Positions 23,339 through 38,833 are shown, counted from the first letter of the stretch. The stretch is DNA of 64,000 nucleotides from Roridomyces roridus (GCA_029378245.1 JARKIF010000014.1:682001-746000); one strand, 5' to 3'. Notes: a model not told the origin generated them from the letters alone. A program made the numbers and translations.

Positions 23339-25310
23339 ATGTCCCCTGCAGCTGACGTGCACCCGACTCTAGGCGCCCTCCTAGCAGGTTCCATGGCTGC
23401 CGTTGGGTAGGCAATTTCTTTCCAGGCGAGCATTCAAAGTTATGAAATTTTCTACAGACTCTCCGCTGTGTTGGGGTTCCAAACCTTCCTATACTTTCAG
23501 ATATTTCCCTCTGATGCTCAACAATACAAGTTATTGGTATGTATCTCTACCGTTTTTCCGTTCAAGGGTGCTTACCTCCTTAGGTTGTGTGGCTTTGGTG
23601 GGAGCCCAGCGAAACCATCTTGGTCCAACTCTAACACACCTTCTACATAGGGCCAGCGATGCCGTGCATACGGTTCTGATTGGAACATCCATATGGCACT
23701 ATCTCATCTCCAATTTTGCCAACCCGGACATTGTTAAAGAAATCTTCCCGTTCGTCCTCACACCCTCGTCCGAGTAGTTCGATTTTGACGAATGGCAATG
23801 CTAGACCGATAGCTGTATGTACACAAGCAATTACCTCCTCATTGCGACCGACCATCTTTTAGGTTGTAGTTTCTTTGACTGCGCTCATCACATTGAGTGT
23901 TAATACGTGAGTGATTTTACGTCTTGTTTTCGCGTCTCTCAAGTAGGGCAGCTTTTACGGGTGGAGAATACACAGGCGTGAGTTGCACTGTCCCGTTTAT
24001 GAATCGCTAAACTTTCCCCTAGTAAGCAAACAGAATTGGTGGTTGACTACTCCGATTGTATGTATCTCGTCTTTCCTGGAATTACTCCTCACATTTCTGG
24101 AGGCATTTTTGTCCATCATTCGCGTCGGTATGACGGTTATTTGCTCCTGCGACATGGACTGATCTCCGTTGACAGGGTTGGCGGTAGCGACGACCACAGA
24201 GATGTGTGTTTTTTGGATCTTGTTTCGTGATCGCGACCGACACCCTTGCTCGCAGGTTCATTGAACGCACCTTCCCCGCTTTCGGTGGCAAGTTCAAGGT
24301 ATGCTTTCCTTGATGAATCGCGAACCAGGGTTGACGCTGCATGACTGTACATAGGGCTTGTTTACTTCGGGGCTAGCAATCTCAGCGATAACGGACATCA
24401 TTGTATCCGCTGCTAGGTGAATTATATCCTGCGTTCGTCCTCTCGCAAGGCCTCATTATATACAGATACTACTATCTTCGTATCGTCCGGCAGGGATATT
24501 CGATGTACGGCATTTTCAGCAATGATTTTCCATTGCCAAGCTGACGATGCGTAGGAGTCACGAAGCCGTAGATTCTGTATTGGTGTTCACTATCAACGAC
24601 GGCTGGCATGTACATTTTTTCTCCTCCTTTCGCATTCTCATCCTCGCGTTAGCTTGACTTGGTGAAGTCTGCTTTTGAGCGTAATTAGTCCCGACTAAAT
24701 ATTAGGTCTTCAGTGCCGTCGTCCTTGCATCGATCGCTTGTGTAAGTCTTGCTGCTATTTACCGAGGCGTTCATTTACCGCTGGACAGTGGCTAAGCATG
24801 CCCCACAACTTTGTCTACCTGGCCATTTATTTCTCCATCGCAAAATGTATGACACCCACACAAATCATCGCAAATCTGACTTTCCGAAAATCCAGTGTAC
24901 TCTAATTCTGTACTTGCCACGTACGCTGCCCGACAACTCTACCTCCATATTCTAATTTCACAATGCAGCCTCAACCTCCGGAACTGGTATCGTCACCGAT
25001 ACATAGGGTCCCGCCCAATCGGTATCCAAATGAAACGACCCAACAATGCTGCCGAGCAGAACGCCCTGACGCCTGCGACCGGCACAAACAGCCTCCCCAC
25101 ACACGGGCGGCTGCCATCTGCCGAGAGGAATGGGCTCCCTGGCGTGCGTTTCTTTTACTTTTCATTTTTTTGTGTTCTGATGGGCATCATGTCTAGAAAA
25201 TGGAGGTCTTTGTCGACGTCGACCATCAGGTTGAGTATTCTGTGGGCAATTTCCCTCGAGGAGACCATGACACGGACACGCACTCGAATAAATCCATGAC
25301 CGTCGCATGA
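23339..25310 (+). CDS. seven-helix membrane protein, DUF6534-like family
   Basis: A heavily split gene: about a dozen exons of 30-100 nt separated by ~50-bp introns. Spliced, it starts MSPAADVHPTLGALLAGSMA and runs through LSAVLGFQTFLYFQIFPSDA, ASDAVHTVLIGTSIWHYLIS, SLTALITLSVN, FYGWRIHRLSKQNWWLTTPI, SHEAVDSVLVFTINDGW, VFSAVVLASIAC, MPHNFVYLAIYFSIAK and LYSNSVLATLNLRNW. This order (GPTLGALL-like start, FYGWRI..LS, final LY.NS.LA.LN.R) is the signature of the large basidiomycete DUF6534 family, whose function is unknown. A polar tail of ~75 residues ends KSMTVA. Some small exons in the middle are uncertain, so exact length is not given. Confidence 0.75.
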
Positions 25311-25406
25311 TGCGAATGCTAAATATGCCAGTCCATTTTGTTTAATCCAAATGTTACTCCGATAATTTAGCGAAGGAGATGAAATATTTATACACGGAAC
25401 TGTCTA

Positions 25407-26907
25407 TTACACGGAAGGCTTCCATCCACCTCCTTCAAATACTGGGGCTACAGCGGCAGCAACACGGAGCAAATGCCGGTCGGTGTAACGCGCGCTGACC
25501 AGGGAGAGGCCTATGGGCATCCCGTGGTCCCCAACAAAGCCGGGTACATTGACGACAGGGACATGCAGTGCCTACACGCTCAATAAGCAACCAAGTAAAT
25601 AAATAAAAAGTAGACCGACCGTCCACATGCCACAAAAGATCGAGTTGCCGGTGGTCGCGAGACTCTCGGGAGCTTCATCGACGACAGAGGGAGTGAGAAT
25701 GGCATCATAGCCACTTGCGATAAGATCAATCTTGGGTCGCAATTGTGCTAGGTTGTCTAGACCCTCCAAGTGCTGACGGTGAGTGAACTGATTTTCGACG
25801 AAACCCACCAAAACGGGATCTAGTTTATCCTTTGCAGCGATGTACTCGTTCATGAAGGTGGTCTTGGCGTCGCATTGGAAGACGGTCAAGTGCGACTTGG
25901 TTACACTGGCAAATTCCTCAGGCAAATCGAGTTCTTCAACAGAAGCGCCGTGCTCGCGAAGAAGTTTGATGCCCAAGGCCAGAGCATTGACGGTTCCAGG
26001 GCCGGCCTGCGACCATACATGAGTCTTGCAGACGGCAAACCGAGCACCGTCGAGTTTGAATGGTGTGATGGGCTTTGCATCGTCCTCGAGTCCGACAACA
26101 TCCGCAAGGAGTTCCAGGTCCGCGACAGATCGCGCCAAGAAGCCCATCGTGTCGAAATTGACCGAGCAAATTTTGGCCCCTTCTCGTGAAATGCTACCCC
26201 AGGTCGGCTTGATTCCGAATACCCCGTTGAACGAGGCGGGACGGATAATGCTGTATTGCATAATCAGCTCGGGACGGGCGCGTCGAATGCACGAGATCAC
26301 CTTCCAATTGTCTGTGTACCGAGAGCGATGGGGACTTGAAAGTCGCCAACGGCAGCCCCAGACCCAGAAGATGAACCTCCCGGGGTGCGCGGAGTGCGCG
26401 TGTCAGTGTGGATTCCGTGTCTTGGTACCTGTGGTGACCGACGCGAACTCTGTAGTCGTCGTCTTACCGAGGATTAACGCGCCGGCGCTTCTGAGTAGGC
26501 TAATCAAGGCGGCATCGACGGCGGGGGCATCATTCTATGTTTCCATTTGAGAGCGAAAGGAGGGCAGTTCCGAGTCGAATTACCTCGTAGATTGCAGAAT
26601 TGTGTTGCGTCGGCATGTCTTTCGTTAGGAAGATATCTGAAGGCCGGATATCCATTATCTGGAGACGGATAAGAGACATGGTCGACCTTTAACTCCAATT
26701 GGGACCCCATGTAGAGGGCCCCGTTTGTCGAGAGGTACGCGATCGAGTTCACGAGCCTGAGCAAGGACCGACTCAGGATCGAGGTAAGCCCACGCCCTGG
26801 ACATCGGCGTCGCGGGCTTCGATGCGGGCTAGGAGCGAGGAGACGTAGTCGTGCACAGTGGCCCCGGAGGAGAGGAACTCGGACGCATCGGACAAGCGAT
26901 AAGACAT
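25407..26907 (-). CDS. amidase-signature hydrolase, two frame breaks
   Basis: Amidase-signature enzymes hydrolyse amide bonds with a Lys-Ser-Ser triad. All three are present: Lys in GVPIGVKD, the cis-Ser in GGSSSGSGAAV, and the nucleophile in GTQTIGS, whose last Ser is completed across an intron. The start is at 26907 (MSYRLSDASEFL). Downstream segments IRPASFNGVFGIKP and VVNVPGFVGDHGMPIGLSLV also fit. Two single extra bases break the frame: a G near 26796 (between DADV and AWAYLDPES) and a T at 26405 (between KTRNPH and D..RTPGG). The surrounding protein sequence is well conserved on both sides, so these are either assembly errors or recent inactivating changes. Confidence 0.8.
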
Positions 26908-27160
26908 GGAAGACGGAAACCCGGAATGGAACAAGTTCTTCCCGGCAAACGGCCCGTGGCGGGTCACCTCAGTGTATGAATGGGACATGATAATGCACGA
27001 GTGGGACAAGGAGAATGCTGGCCATGCTTGCGCCCTTGAGCTTTGAGCAACCCATGTTGTTTGTCGCCGCTGTGCCAGAGAGACTCGGCATGCTCGGCTA
27101 AGCGAGTCGACCTCATTTGTCTTCCTCTACCACCTCCCGAGCTGACACGGCTACGTTCTC
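26908..27160. promoter_or_regulatory. divergent promoter region, amidase / ATG4
   Basis: The start codons of the amidase (26907 minus) and ATG4 (27161 plus) enclose 253 bp. No strong core element is recognised. If the amidase used an upstream in-frame start, this region would be shorter. Confidence 0.4.
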
Positions 27161-29003
27161 ATGAACACGGGCAAGACAGTCAAGACGGCGTCTTCCAAGT
27201 CCAGCTTCCTCGAGAAGGCCATTCGATATCTCACCGACTCGGACTCGACACCCGACCGCTGTCCAGACGAGATCTGGCTTCTCGGTGTTCGACATCCAGG
27301 ATGGGTGCCGGACATCCTCGATGAAACTCAGGGCCAGGATCCAACACAACAGTGGCCGCCTGAATTCTACTCTGACTTCAGGAGTCGCGTGTGGTGTACA
27401 TATCGCAAGGACTTTGAGCCTATTCGCGATTCCAGATTCACGAGCGACGCCGGCTGGGGCTGCATGTTACGAACAGGGCAGAGTTTGTTGGCCAACGCAC
27501 TGCTCAACCACCACGTTGGACGAGGTACAGAGTCGTATCTCGTTCGCCTATCGAATTTCACTCACTGCATTATGTTAGACTGGCGAAGATCTCCAACCCC
27601 TCCAGCGTCTCGTTCCCCTTCCTTCTTCAACCCGTCGCCCACCTCATCTCCCAAAAACACCCATCGGCGCAAACCCTCCGCCTCGTCCCCGTCTCTCGGC
27701 ACACCCACTACTTCCTCTTCATCCCACGAAGAGCAAATACCAGATCCCGCCCGTCATGCAGCCTATGTCCGCCTTTTGACGTGGTTCTTTGACACACCCG
27801 CTCCAGAGGCGCCATTCAGCGTTCACCGTATGGCTCTCTCTGGCAAGGAACTTGGTACAGATGTCGGGAATTGGTTTGGTCCCTCGATCGCTGCCGGCGC
27901 AATCAAGTAATAATCACACCGCTCTGCACGCCTTTGAAACACTGAACGATCCCGCAGGGCCTTGGTGCAAGCATTTCCTCCATGCGGCTTCGGTGTTTCC
28001 GTTGCCACCGACGGAGTCTTGTACCAGTCTTCAGTATTCGAGGTATCCCATGCCTCTCCGGGCACCGACTCGGATTCCGAATCGGATTCGCTCTCTTGGG
28101 GAGACCGTCCTGTACTTCTCCTTCTGGGCTTGCGACTCGGGTTGGATTCTGTCAACCCGATTTATTATGACAGCGTCAAACAACTTTTCAAGTTTCCCCA
28201 ATCTGTGGGCATCGCAGGCGGCCGCCCCTCCTCCTCGTACTACTTTGTTGGATCACAAGGCAGACGGCCTTTTTTATCAGGACCCCCACCATTCACGGCC
28301 CACGGTCCCTCTGCGGCCTATCGCAAAGACGACCAACGACAAGGAGATGGATGAAGCGACGGAACAATACTATATCCACGCTTATACACCAGCAGAGCTA
28401 CAGTCATTCCACTGCGACAAGGTGCGCAAGATGCCTCTTTCCGGCCTTGATCCGAGCATGCTCGTTGGTTTCCTCTGCCGCGATGCCGACGATTGGGCCG
28501 ATTTTCGGAAACGTGTCACTGAGGTGTGTTCGTTGCTTGCATCTCGTACTGTGCTGACTCGAGACAAGCTCCCCCGTGCGATTTTCGCTGTGCAAGAAGA
28601 GCCACCGTCGTGGCCTTCTGTGGACCTGGGCGGCGACGACGAGGACGATGCTCTTGCACTCGAGAGTCTGGCCAGCTCAGAGCCAGACAATCCCCCAGTG
28701 CCTTCACCGCCAATGACTCCTGTCGGTGGCCCTCCTCCATTGAATATACAAACGGAGCATAGAAGGTCGTCCGAAGACCTGCAGTCACCTGTAGAAGAAT
28801 TTCCGCCTACGCCAGTGGTGCGCGTCAATTCTGATGATTCTTTCCGTTCTGGCTCCAAAGGCCGTCTTTCGTTCTCGATGGGAGCGTTTCGAGATAATTG
28901 CGCGCCTTTGGACGCAGTCGCACGTCGTTGTCGCTGGCGGAGGGGGACAGGTGAGATTTTGGTGAGTTTTCGCGCTGCACATCCTTACAACCTCCTGACT
29001 TGA
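27161..29003 (+). CDS. ATG4: autophagy cysteine protease ATG4, one frame break
   Basis: C54 peptidase that processes and recycles Atg8. Exons 27161-27524, 27579-27906 and 27958 onward. The catalytic Cys lies in TSDAGWGCMLRTGQSLLAN; the C-terminal half has GDRPVLLLLGLRLGLD, NPIYYDSVKQLFKFPQSVGI, then the Asp-His pair in FYQDPHHSRP, and KMPLSGLDPSMLVGFLC. An insert rich in Ser/Pro/Thr (about residues 130-200) follows the Cys region. One extra G at 28259-28260 shifts the frame between YYFVGSQ and ADGLFYQDPHH, separating the catalytic Cys from Asp/His unless corrected. A long acidic and proline-rich C-terminal tail ends near 29003; its exact end is uncertain. Confidence 0.92.
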
Positions 29004-29296
29004 TTTTGAGGCGACTTGATTTACTGCTGCCTGGTGTTCTGGACTATCTGACCGGCCTCTCTTCCTTATTTCTCGTCCTTCTCGGCGGGCCTTTTACCCA
29101 TTTTATTGACTGATACCCCACTATACTGTAACGTGTATAATCCTGTCTCGTATCGTGTACATTCTAGACCCTGTTGTACTTGTAACTGAGTAATTCCGTG
29201 TGAAGACGAGGGCATTGATCACCGGGTCAAGTGCATGCTAAATTCGGACAGCGGCCAGTCACTGAATTCCAACTTCTCCCCTCACTCTCCTTACCT

Positions 29297-32228
<2,932 letters not shown>

Positions 32229-32298
32229 TAGGATCTATTATTGTGTATTTTAGCCAGAAAAGGAGCGCGTTTGTTTTGTTTGGTTGACGCGCCGACAC

Positions 32299-35200
32299 AT
32301 GGACGAAATCGTCGAGACCTCCGATCCCGAGGAGCTCGAAGAGCTGCGTGCCGCCCTCATCCGCCCTGCTCAGCACGATGGACCTCTCTCCCCACGGAAG
32401 CGACAGAAGCTTCACCACGACTATGACGAAGACTCGCCATCGAGTCTCCCCGCGACTACTCCCCCCATATCTGTCACCGATTCTTCCGTCGTGGTCCGCG
32501 ACGCGGACGATCCATTAACAGACGCCGATGACGTGCTATCTACACTTGGGATTGACGCGAGCCCCAAGTTTCATCCCTCACCCGACACCGATACCGACGC
32601 GTTGCTGGTCCCAGAGACTAACCCTCCGACCACTCCTGGCACGTCCCAGCGTGCGCGTTCGGAATCGGTTGACCCTTTACTGTTATTCACGCCGTCTCGC
32701 CCGTCCATTTCCGAACCCGACCCGCCTCGTCCATCCACCCCTCCAAATCCTATGACATCCTTTTCACTACCCCCGTCGCCGCTATCGCCTCTACCATCCC
32801 AAAGGCAACCAAGTTCTCCACCGAGAGACCCCTCCCCGTCGCGTGAGCCTACGCCCCCAATCGATCCAGACCTCATGAACATGGTGGACATGGATATGGG
32901 TCAGCGCACCCGGATGTACTCTCTCCGTGAACGGAGACCACAACAGCTTAACCCGTATAGAATCGAAAAGAAACTATATGAGACTACCATGCGCAACGTC
33001 CCAGAGGCTATCGTCAAGATTCGCAGTCCAAAACGCCGCGAACGCCGCGAGGATAATTACGAGGAGACACAGGAGGTTCCCTCGGATCGCGAACCAGAGG
33101 CTGGGCCTAGTCGGAGTGAAGAGAAGGAGATTCCTGAATGGATGAAGGGCTGGTTCGACTCTACTCCGTCATCAGACGAAGACGACGAGCAAATGCAGCA
33201 AGAGGCCGCCTCTTTCAAGAAGGAAGCGGCTCGCATTCGTCGCGAACAACGCAAAGAGAGAAAGGAAAAGAAGAGATTGCGCGGAAGCTGAACAAGAAAA
33301 CCATTAAACCATTTCCGGTTGATTCTGGCGAGGTGTGTTCGAATATTCTCCTACTTGTGCGCCAGTTGAAGCGCCTTAGTCTCCCAAACAACAGCAAAGC
33401 CATTCCAAATCACCCGCCCGACGACGGGTCTCGCAACAGGTGTGCAATCTGTTCTATGAGTGATAAACCACTGATATACTCGTTGAAGCCTCCTTCTCCG
33501 GGAACCCCGACTATCTCCCTTCCACCTACACCCCTATTCCAAGATGCACCACTGCCCGACGCCATGGAATTGCCCGACTCTTTCTCGCTACCTTCTTCCC
33601 CTCGGGTACAAGCCGCTGATCCCATCGTCATATCCGACGACGAGGATAACGAACCTTCTCGTGTCGGCAGTAGAGCTTCGTCCCCCAGCCGCGAATTCTT
33701 GACTGAGGCCGAGAAAAAGCAACGAAAGCGATTGCGCGCACTCAAACGTCTGTTTCCCGCCGTCATGCACTGATCAGCTGATGACCGACGGCGCTCCAGT
33801 CAGACGTAGACGCCAGCGCTATGCGTCTTCTGAGAGCGATGAACAACCGTTGCTTCCGGGGCAGACCCGGGTTCGTAGGGCCAAAACCGGAATCTTACGG
33901 GAAGTGAAGGGAGACACTGAGAGCTCCGCCGAGGAGATACCTGAAGCAACCCGAGGAGACGAATTCGTGGACCGGGACGACAGGCGTTCTGCGAGTGAGG
34001 CAGAAGATGCTGGGCTTCCTAAGAAGGGTCGAACGCGAACACGTGATCCCTCTCCGTGGATATCTGAGGCAGGAGGATATTCTCTCGGACGGTCGAATCG
34101 ACGATGTAGACATCGAGGATTACTTGCAAGAGGCGCCGATGCGGGGAGCTGGATTGCGGGAGAAGGACATGATCGACTGGATGCTGGCTAATACCGCCGA
34201 AGTCGGAGGCGCTCGACGAAGAAGGAGACGGACGAAAAAGCCCGCAGGTTCACGTTCAAAAGTTTCAGCTCCGCGGCAGCGTCAGACGCAGTTATCTGTC
34301 GACAAACAGCCTCAACACGGTCGATCGCGGGCTCGTTCGCCACGACGCGCAGAGAGGTCTGCTTCGCCTCCTCCTCGTTCATCACATATAGTTCACCACC
34401 ACCACCATATCCATATGTCCCCTCGTGCGAGTTCAACCAGTCGACGAGCCGACACTCCCCAACGGAACGATCAATATGCATCCGGTGGCGACGACGTCGA
34501 CCGATGGCGCACACGCCTCGCCAACGATTCAGATTGTAGCGCACCCTGAAATTTCCCGCAAAGCTGCCAGAAAGCAAAGGGAGAAGGAAAAACGTGCACG
34601 CATGAAGATGAACGGCATCCATATTTTCCTCGCACCCAAAGGAAATCGAATAGAGGGTCAGCACACCACCAAGACCTTCACTCTTGATGTGGCCGACCAT
34701 GGCTTCCACGCTGCGTTGGCTCCTGCCAAATCGAATAAGCGTGTTTCGATTCCGAGGCAGCCTCCGAAACCCAGACCTCCAAGGCCGCGTAGGGTTGCGA
34801 AACCCCATGTGTCGAAGAAAAAACAGCAGACCTTGCCGTTGGCGTTCTTTCCTCCCGAAGAGCCTCCCAGTCGGCCGGAATCGCCAGCTGTGGAAGAGGG
34901 CGTGGTCAATGATGACAGTTACTTTACGGATCTGGATTCGGACGAGGAAGAGCCCGTGCTCCTTGATTTTGGTATATCCGCGTCTTCAATCTCATTCGAT
35001 ATCAGAACCTACACCGGGAAGGGCTTCTTGGCAGAACTAGTCGATCTTCAAGTCCCCACAACCCCAGTGTCCGAGCCTTCCATAGAGGAACAGACCCGTC
35101 GCGAGACGTTTCGTCCCAATTATTTTTCGACGATGGAGTTTGATCTGGGACCGACTGTCACCGTTGACCAGTTTTTGTCCATGTTTGGCAAGATATGCGA

Positions 35201-37925
35201 CCGCTTTTTTGACTTTGCGACCGGGCTGCCTGAGGAGGAAGAAGGCGAGGCAGCTCGCGAATGGACGTCGGTCATTGGGGCCACTTGCAGGCTTCTGACG
35301 TGGTTACTTTCTGCAAAGGAGACGACGGAGGAGGAGATGCGGGCGCTGAAAGATGCAGCCGAGACGCATGTATTGCGGCTGGCTTCCAAGATGACAGAGG
35401 CCGACCTGAAGGCCCAGTCGATGGATTCGACCACCTTTGCGGCTCTGTTGGTTTGCTGTCGAACTGGCGGTGCGGGCGGGGTTCACATTACCGCATTCAA
35501 AGGCCCTACACGCAGCTTGCACCATGCTCGTTGAACAACTCCTGAAATACGGCCTGCAGCAGGGAATGGCACCGCTTGTCAGTCCCCCGGATCGTCTTGA
35601 TGGGTCCACCACGGCTCAACGGGTATTCGAGCTGTGGGTGGGTTTATGGATCATAGCCGGCAAACATTCTTCCTCTGTCCATCCTGTATGGAAAATGGTC
35701 CAAACCACTTTGATGGCCCATCACTTGGAAGGGACGCATTTTGAAGACAGCGAACTTGTTTGGCAAGCCATCATCAGTCTGTCAACAATATCCAACCTTT
35801 GCAGGGAGGGCAAGGTCACGGGTCTTTCGCGTCTAGGCACCGACTGCCCCGCGCCCACGTGCTGGGAAATGGTCACGTTCGCTCTCGGTCGCATCTCCCT
35901 CGAAGCCAAGACCGGAGACGACGACAGTTTGGATACTCACGATCGGTACATCAAAATAGTCGTCGAAAGGTGTTGTCTACTATGGAGTAGATGGAACTGG
36001 GAGCTTCATGATGCATTTGACGCCTTGTTTCGGCTGAATGTGATATTTCAAAGCCGCAAATACGCCAACCTTCGAAACGAACCAGCTGAATTCCCCGACT
36101 TTTTGCGACTCGATGACTGGACTTTGTTGTCGGGACGAAAGCACCGCGAAACCGCATTCGTCCTTTTCCTCAAGTTGGTTTATCAGACGCTGCTCGTCAA
36201 TCCTTCCAAGGCCAAGAAGCTGCTTTCTTTGGCGACGCCGGTGGGATCTCTTCCGTGGTCCAAAGCCCAGCCTCCGTCTGTAAACGAGCTTGCGATGCTT
36301 TTCAACCGACTCGGCGTTATCGCCATCGCCATCCATGTTGATCCCAAACAGCACTCGAGATTCTTGGGTTTGGCCCGAGATTATGTGAAATTCAAGGATG
36401 TGGATGCCACCACCCGGCAGGCGTATATCCGAGGCTTCATGTACCTCTCGATTGTCATGATCCGCCGCGCTATTCCTCTTGACGAGACACTCAACTGGCT
36501 GCATGAAATGGTTGACGTCTTGTTGGACGAATACAAGCGTCAGCCGTCTCGTACTGTCGTCGTCGGGCTGCATTCGCTTGTGGTGTCGGTTCGTAACCTA
36601 GTTCCCAGCGTTCAAAGGTGACCCTCCGAATGTCCCCCCTCAATATCCGGAACCCAGACTGCTCTGTGAGTGTATTCATTTCGTTGTCGTGACTTGCTGA
36701 CGCATATCAGTGGCTCTTGAGCGGATTCTACGCGATGTCGGGTTGATCAAGCCGGATAATCCAACAGCCCATATTCTACCGCGACTCATCCAGGCTTTTC
36801 TCGCCGCTAGAGAGCTTGCTGTGCCACCCCCCAGAAGGCCAGCTCTCCCGGCAGTCGAGCAAGAGAGCCAGGACGACTATGGCATGAGCCTCGATGATGT
36901 TTTCATGGAATATCTAGATCAAGAGGATGCCGAGTACAAGGCAAAGGACAAGATTTTGTACAAGGTGGCGCAGCTTTTTGCGATCGTTTTCTCTGGCTGA
37001 CTTGTTTCAATAGCTTCTGGAGACGAACATTAGTTGGACATTGTTTCGTCTACTGGTCCAATTTTGCCGGTACGACCAGCTGAAGCAGCGGTTCAAAACG
37101 ACTGGCGATTCTGTAAGCAACGACATTGCGCACTTGATCTGGTGCTGGGTATCGTGCGGAAATATCGTGACACACAGCAGCGCGAGGGTACGTCGATTTC
37201 TTGAAAGATCTCTCTTGTTAATCTGGACATAGTCCTGGTCCCAATTTCTGTCTGCTTTTGGGCCCAACAACGAAGGCAATAAATGGCCCATACTGGACGA
37301 CTTTTGCCAACGTAGACTGGACTTTTTGGTTTACAACAGCGTTCTCCAGCTCGATCCAATGACCTACTCGGACTTGACTTTAAGGGATCGTCTCTTGGTC
37401 GTCTTGTTTGAAGCGTTGGCGTCGTGGTATACCAGTGCAGAGGACGAGTACATTGCACGATTGCTCAACTTTGACGGATGTCGACACCCCCTGCTACTGG
37501 GTGCTGCTGCCCCGCTACCTCAAGATGATGCGTCTGAAGAAGAAAGACTGACTGCCCGATTGCCGCTCCTGACAGGTTCGCGTCACGAATATAGTTTTCT
37601 CGTCTCTAACCACATTTTCTCAGTGATCGTCGAAAACCTGAGTACATCTCTTACTGACATCTACCACGAAGAAAACGATCGATATGTGCGCTATTGCATC
37701 AAACTATTTGCTGCCATGAAAAACATCTACCTCGTACGTCGACTGCTTGACTTGTCTGCTTCATTCACTCATGTTTACCAGGAACTTGACGGGGACTCGC
37801 GACAATCATACAAAAGTTGGTGCTTGAAGGTGTACGAGGTGTTCAAAGGACATTCAAACATTGTTGAGGACAATAAAGTCCGCCTGGGTCACCACTGGAC
37901 GTGGTTGCAATCTCTCAATGTATGA
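32299..37925 (+). CDS. MMS22: MMS22/MUS7 family DNA-repair protein, several frame breaks
   Basis: Large repair protein that in yeasts acts with Rtt101/Cul4 ligases and Rtt107 at stalled replication forks. The first ~700 residues are acidic and disordered (start MDEIVETSDPEELEELRAAL). The conserved C-terminal half is clear: DLGPTVTVDQFLSMFGKICD, VFELWVGLWIIAGKHSS, LDDWTLLSGRKHRETAFVLF, KWPILDDFCQRRLDFLVYNS and SYKSWCLKVYEVFKGH. The last exons (to 36662, 36712-36965, 37013-37187, 37232-37732, 37782-37925) splice cleanly. Upstream, the frame changes near 33280, 33461, 33771, 33967-34003, 34390-34540, 35448 and 36619. Two of these could be short introns (33967-34003; about 34375-34430); the others look like single-base indels. 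Confidence 0.85.
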
Positions 37926-38132
37926 ATACGGACCAAGCCATGATGGAATTGCGGAAAATGCACGAATACAGATGAATGCCAATGTATGGAAACAAGCCGG
38001 CGACTAGCGTCAATGTCCAAATTATAAGAGGGATATCGTGTCGTGAGGGCTGTGGATATGAGCACAAACGACCAAAGATGGAACAAGGTCAAGAGACTCA
38101 CTATGCGTCTCTACGTCTAAATGCGAGTTTCG

Positions 38133-38833
38133 TCAAAATGCAAGTTGCTCGCGCGATGCTTTTTCGGGGTGAAAGTTGAGGACGAATTCAAACTGGGGGC
38201 CCGTTTCTGGACTGTGCCGGTAAACTTGAGACTTTGCCACTTTGGCCCACTCTCGGGCAATGATCTCCAACGCATGGGCCCCATCTTTGGCACGCCCAGA
38301 TGCGACAAGGTAACACCCAATCACGGTTCCCTCGAATTTTTGTGAATTAAAACATCTAATAGCGTGAATGAAGACTTACCGTCCTCCCTATTCCTCCCCT
38401 GCAATGTACCGCGCTAATACGACCCTTTCGCTCGTTTTCTTCCAGCACTCGCATAATTGAATGCATGTACTCGACACTATCTGGTAGAGAGCGATCGCGA
38501 ATAGCAAAGCGGTGATACTGGATCTCCTCCAAATCGACACCTAGCACGGACGCGCGCACCGGTAGTTCAGAAACGTAAGGGAGCAGCTCGCCATCCTCGG
38601 TCAAGTCCAGAAAAGTCCTGACACCTGCCATGAGCATTGCGTCGAGTTTGGGCGGCTTGACATCAGTTTGGAGACCAAGGGTACTCGCAAGCCAAGAGCA
38701 ATTCGGTAGCCCAGTAAGAGTTTGGCCACGGACGTCGGCGTATTGTCCACGAAGAAGGACTGAGCCTCTGCTGGGGGAACGCAGAAAGAAGACTGAGCCT
38801 CTGCCGGGGGAACGACGGTTGAGATTGTAGCAT
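38133..38833 (-). CDS. tyrosine / dual-specificity phosphatase, one frame break
   Basis: Cys-dependent phosphatase with signature HCRGGIGRTGTV, the CX5R loop, split by the intron 38379-38331. Upstream are MLMAGVRTFLDLTEDGELLP and the WPNSYWATELLLACEYPWS segment that precedes it in this fungal family; downstream GCYLVASGRAKDGAHALEII and a Pro/Glu tail to the stop at 38133. The proposed start 38833 (MLQSQPSFPRQRLS) gives about 210 residues. Between SPN and DVKPPKLD an extra T at 38665 makes an in-frame TGA; without it both halves join. The general-acid Asp is probably in the FAIRDRSLPDS region. Substrate unknown. Confidence 0.75.
38757..38816 (-). repeat. tandem duplication inside the phosphatase N-terminus
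   Basis: Two copies of a ~25-bp unit (GACTGAGCCTCTGC followed by t/c GGGGGAACG on the plus strand) lie 32 bp apart, starting near 38758 and 38790. They encode two copies of FP-(R/Q)QRLS in the phosphatase. The copies are nearly identical, so the duplication is probably recent. Confidence 0.7.

Noticed and set aside
28382..28858. 158-codon minus-strand open frame over the ATG4 tail
   Set aside because: Complement of the acidic, Ser/Pro-rich tail; composition only.
33967..34003. A 37-bp intron in MMS22 that would restore the frame
   Set aside because: Donor GTGGAC is poor and 37 bp is shorter than any certain intron here (about 45 bp or more). Kept only as an alternative to a single-base indel.
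36618..36657. A 40-bp intron in MMS22 after SVQR
   Set aside because: It is in phase, but the removed stretch reads as ordinary protein (NVPPQYPEPR) joined to the following LLLALERILR, so a single extra base at 36619 is more likely.
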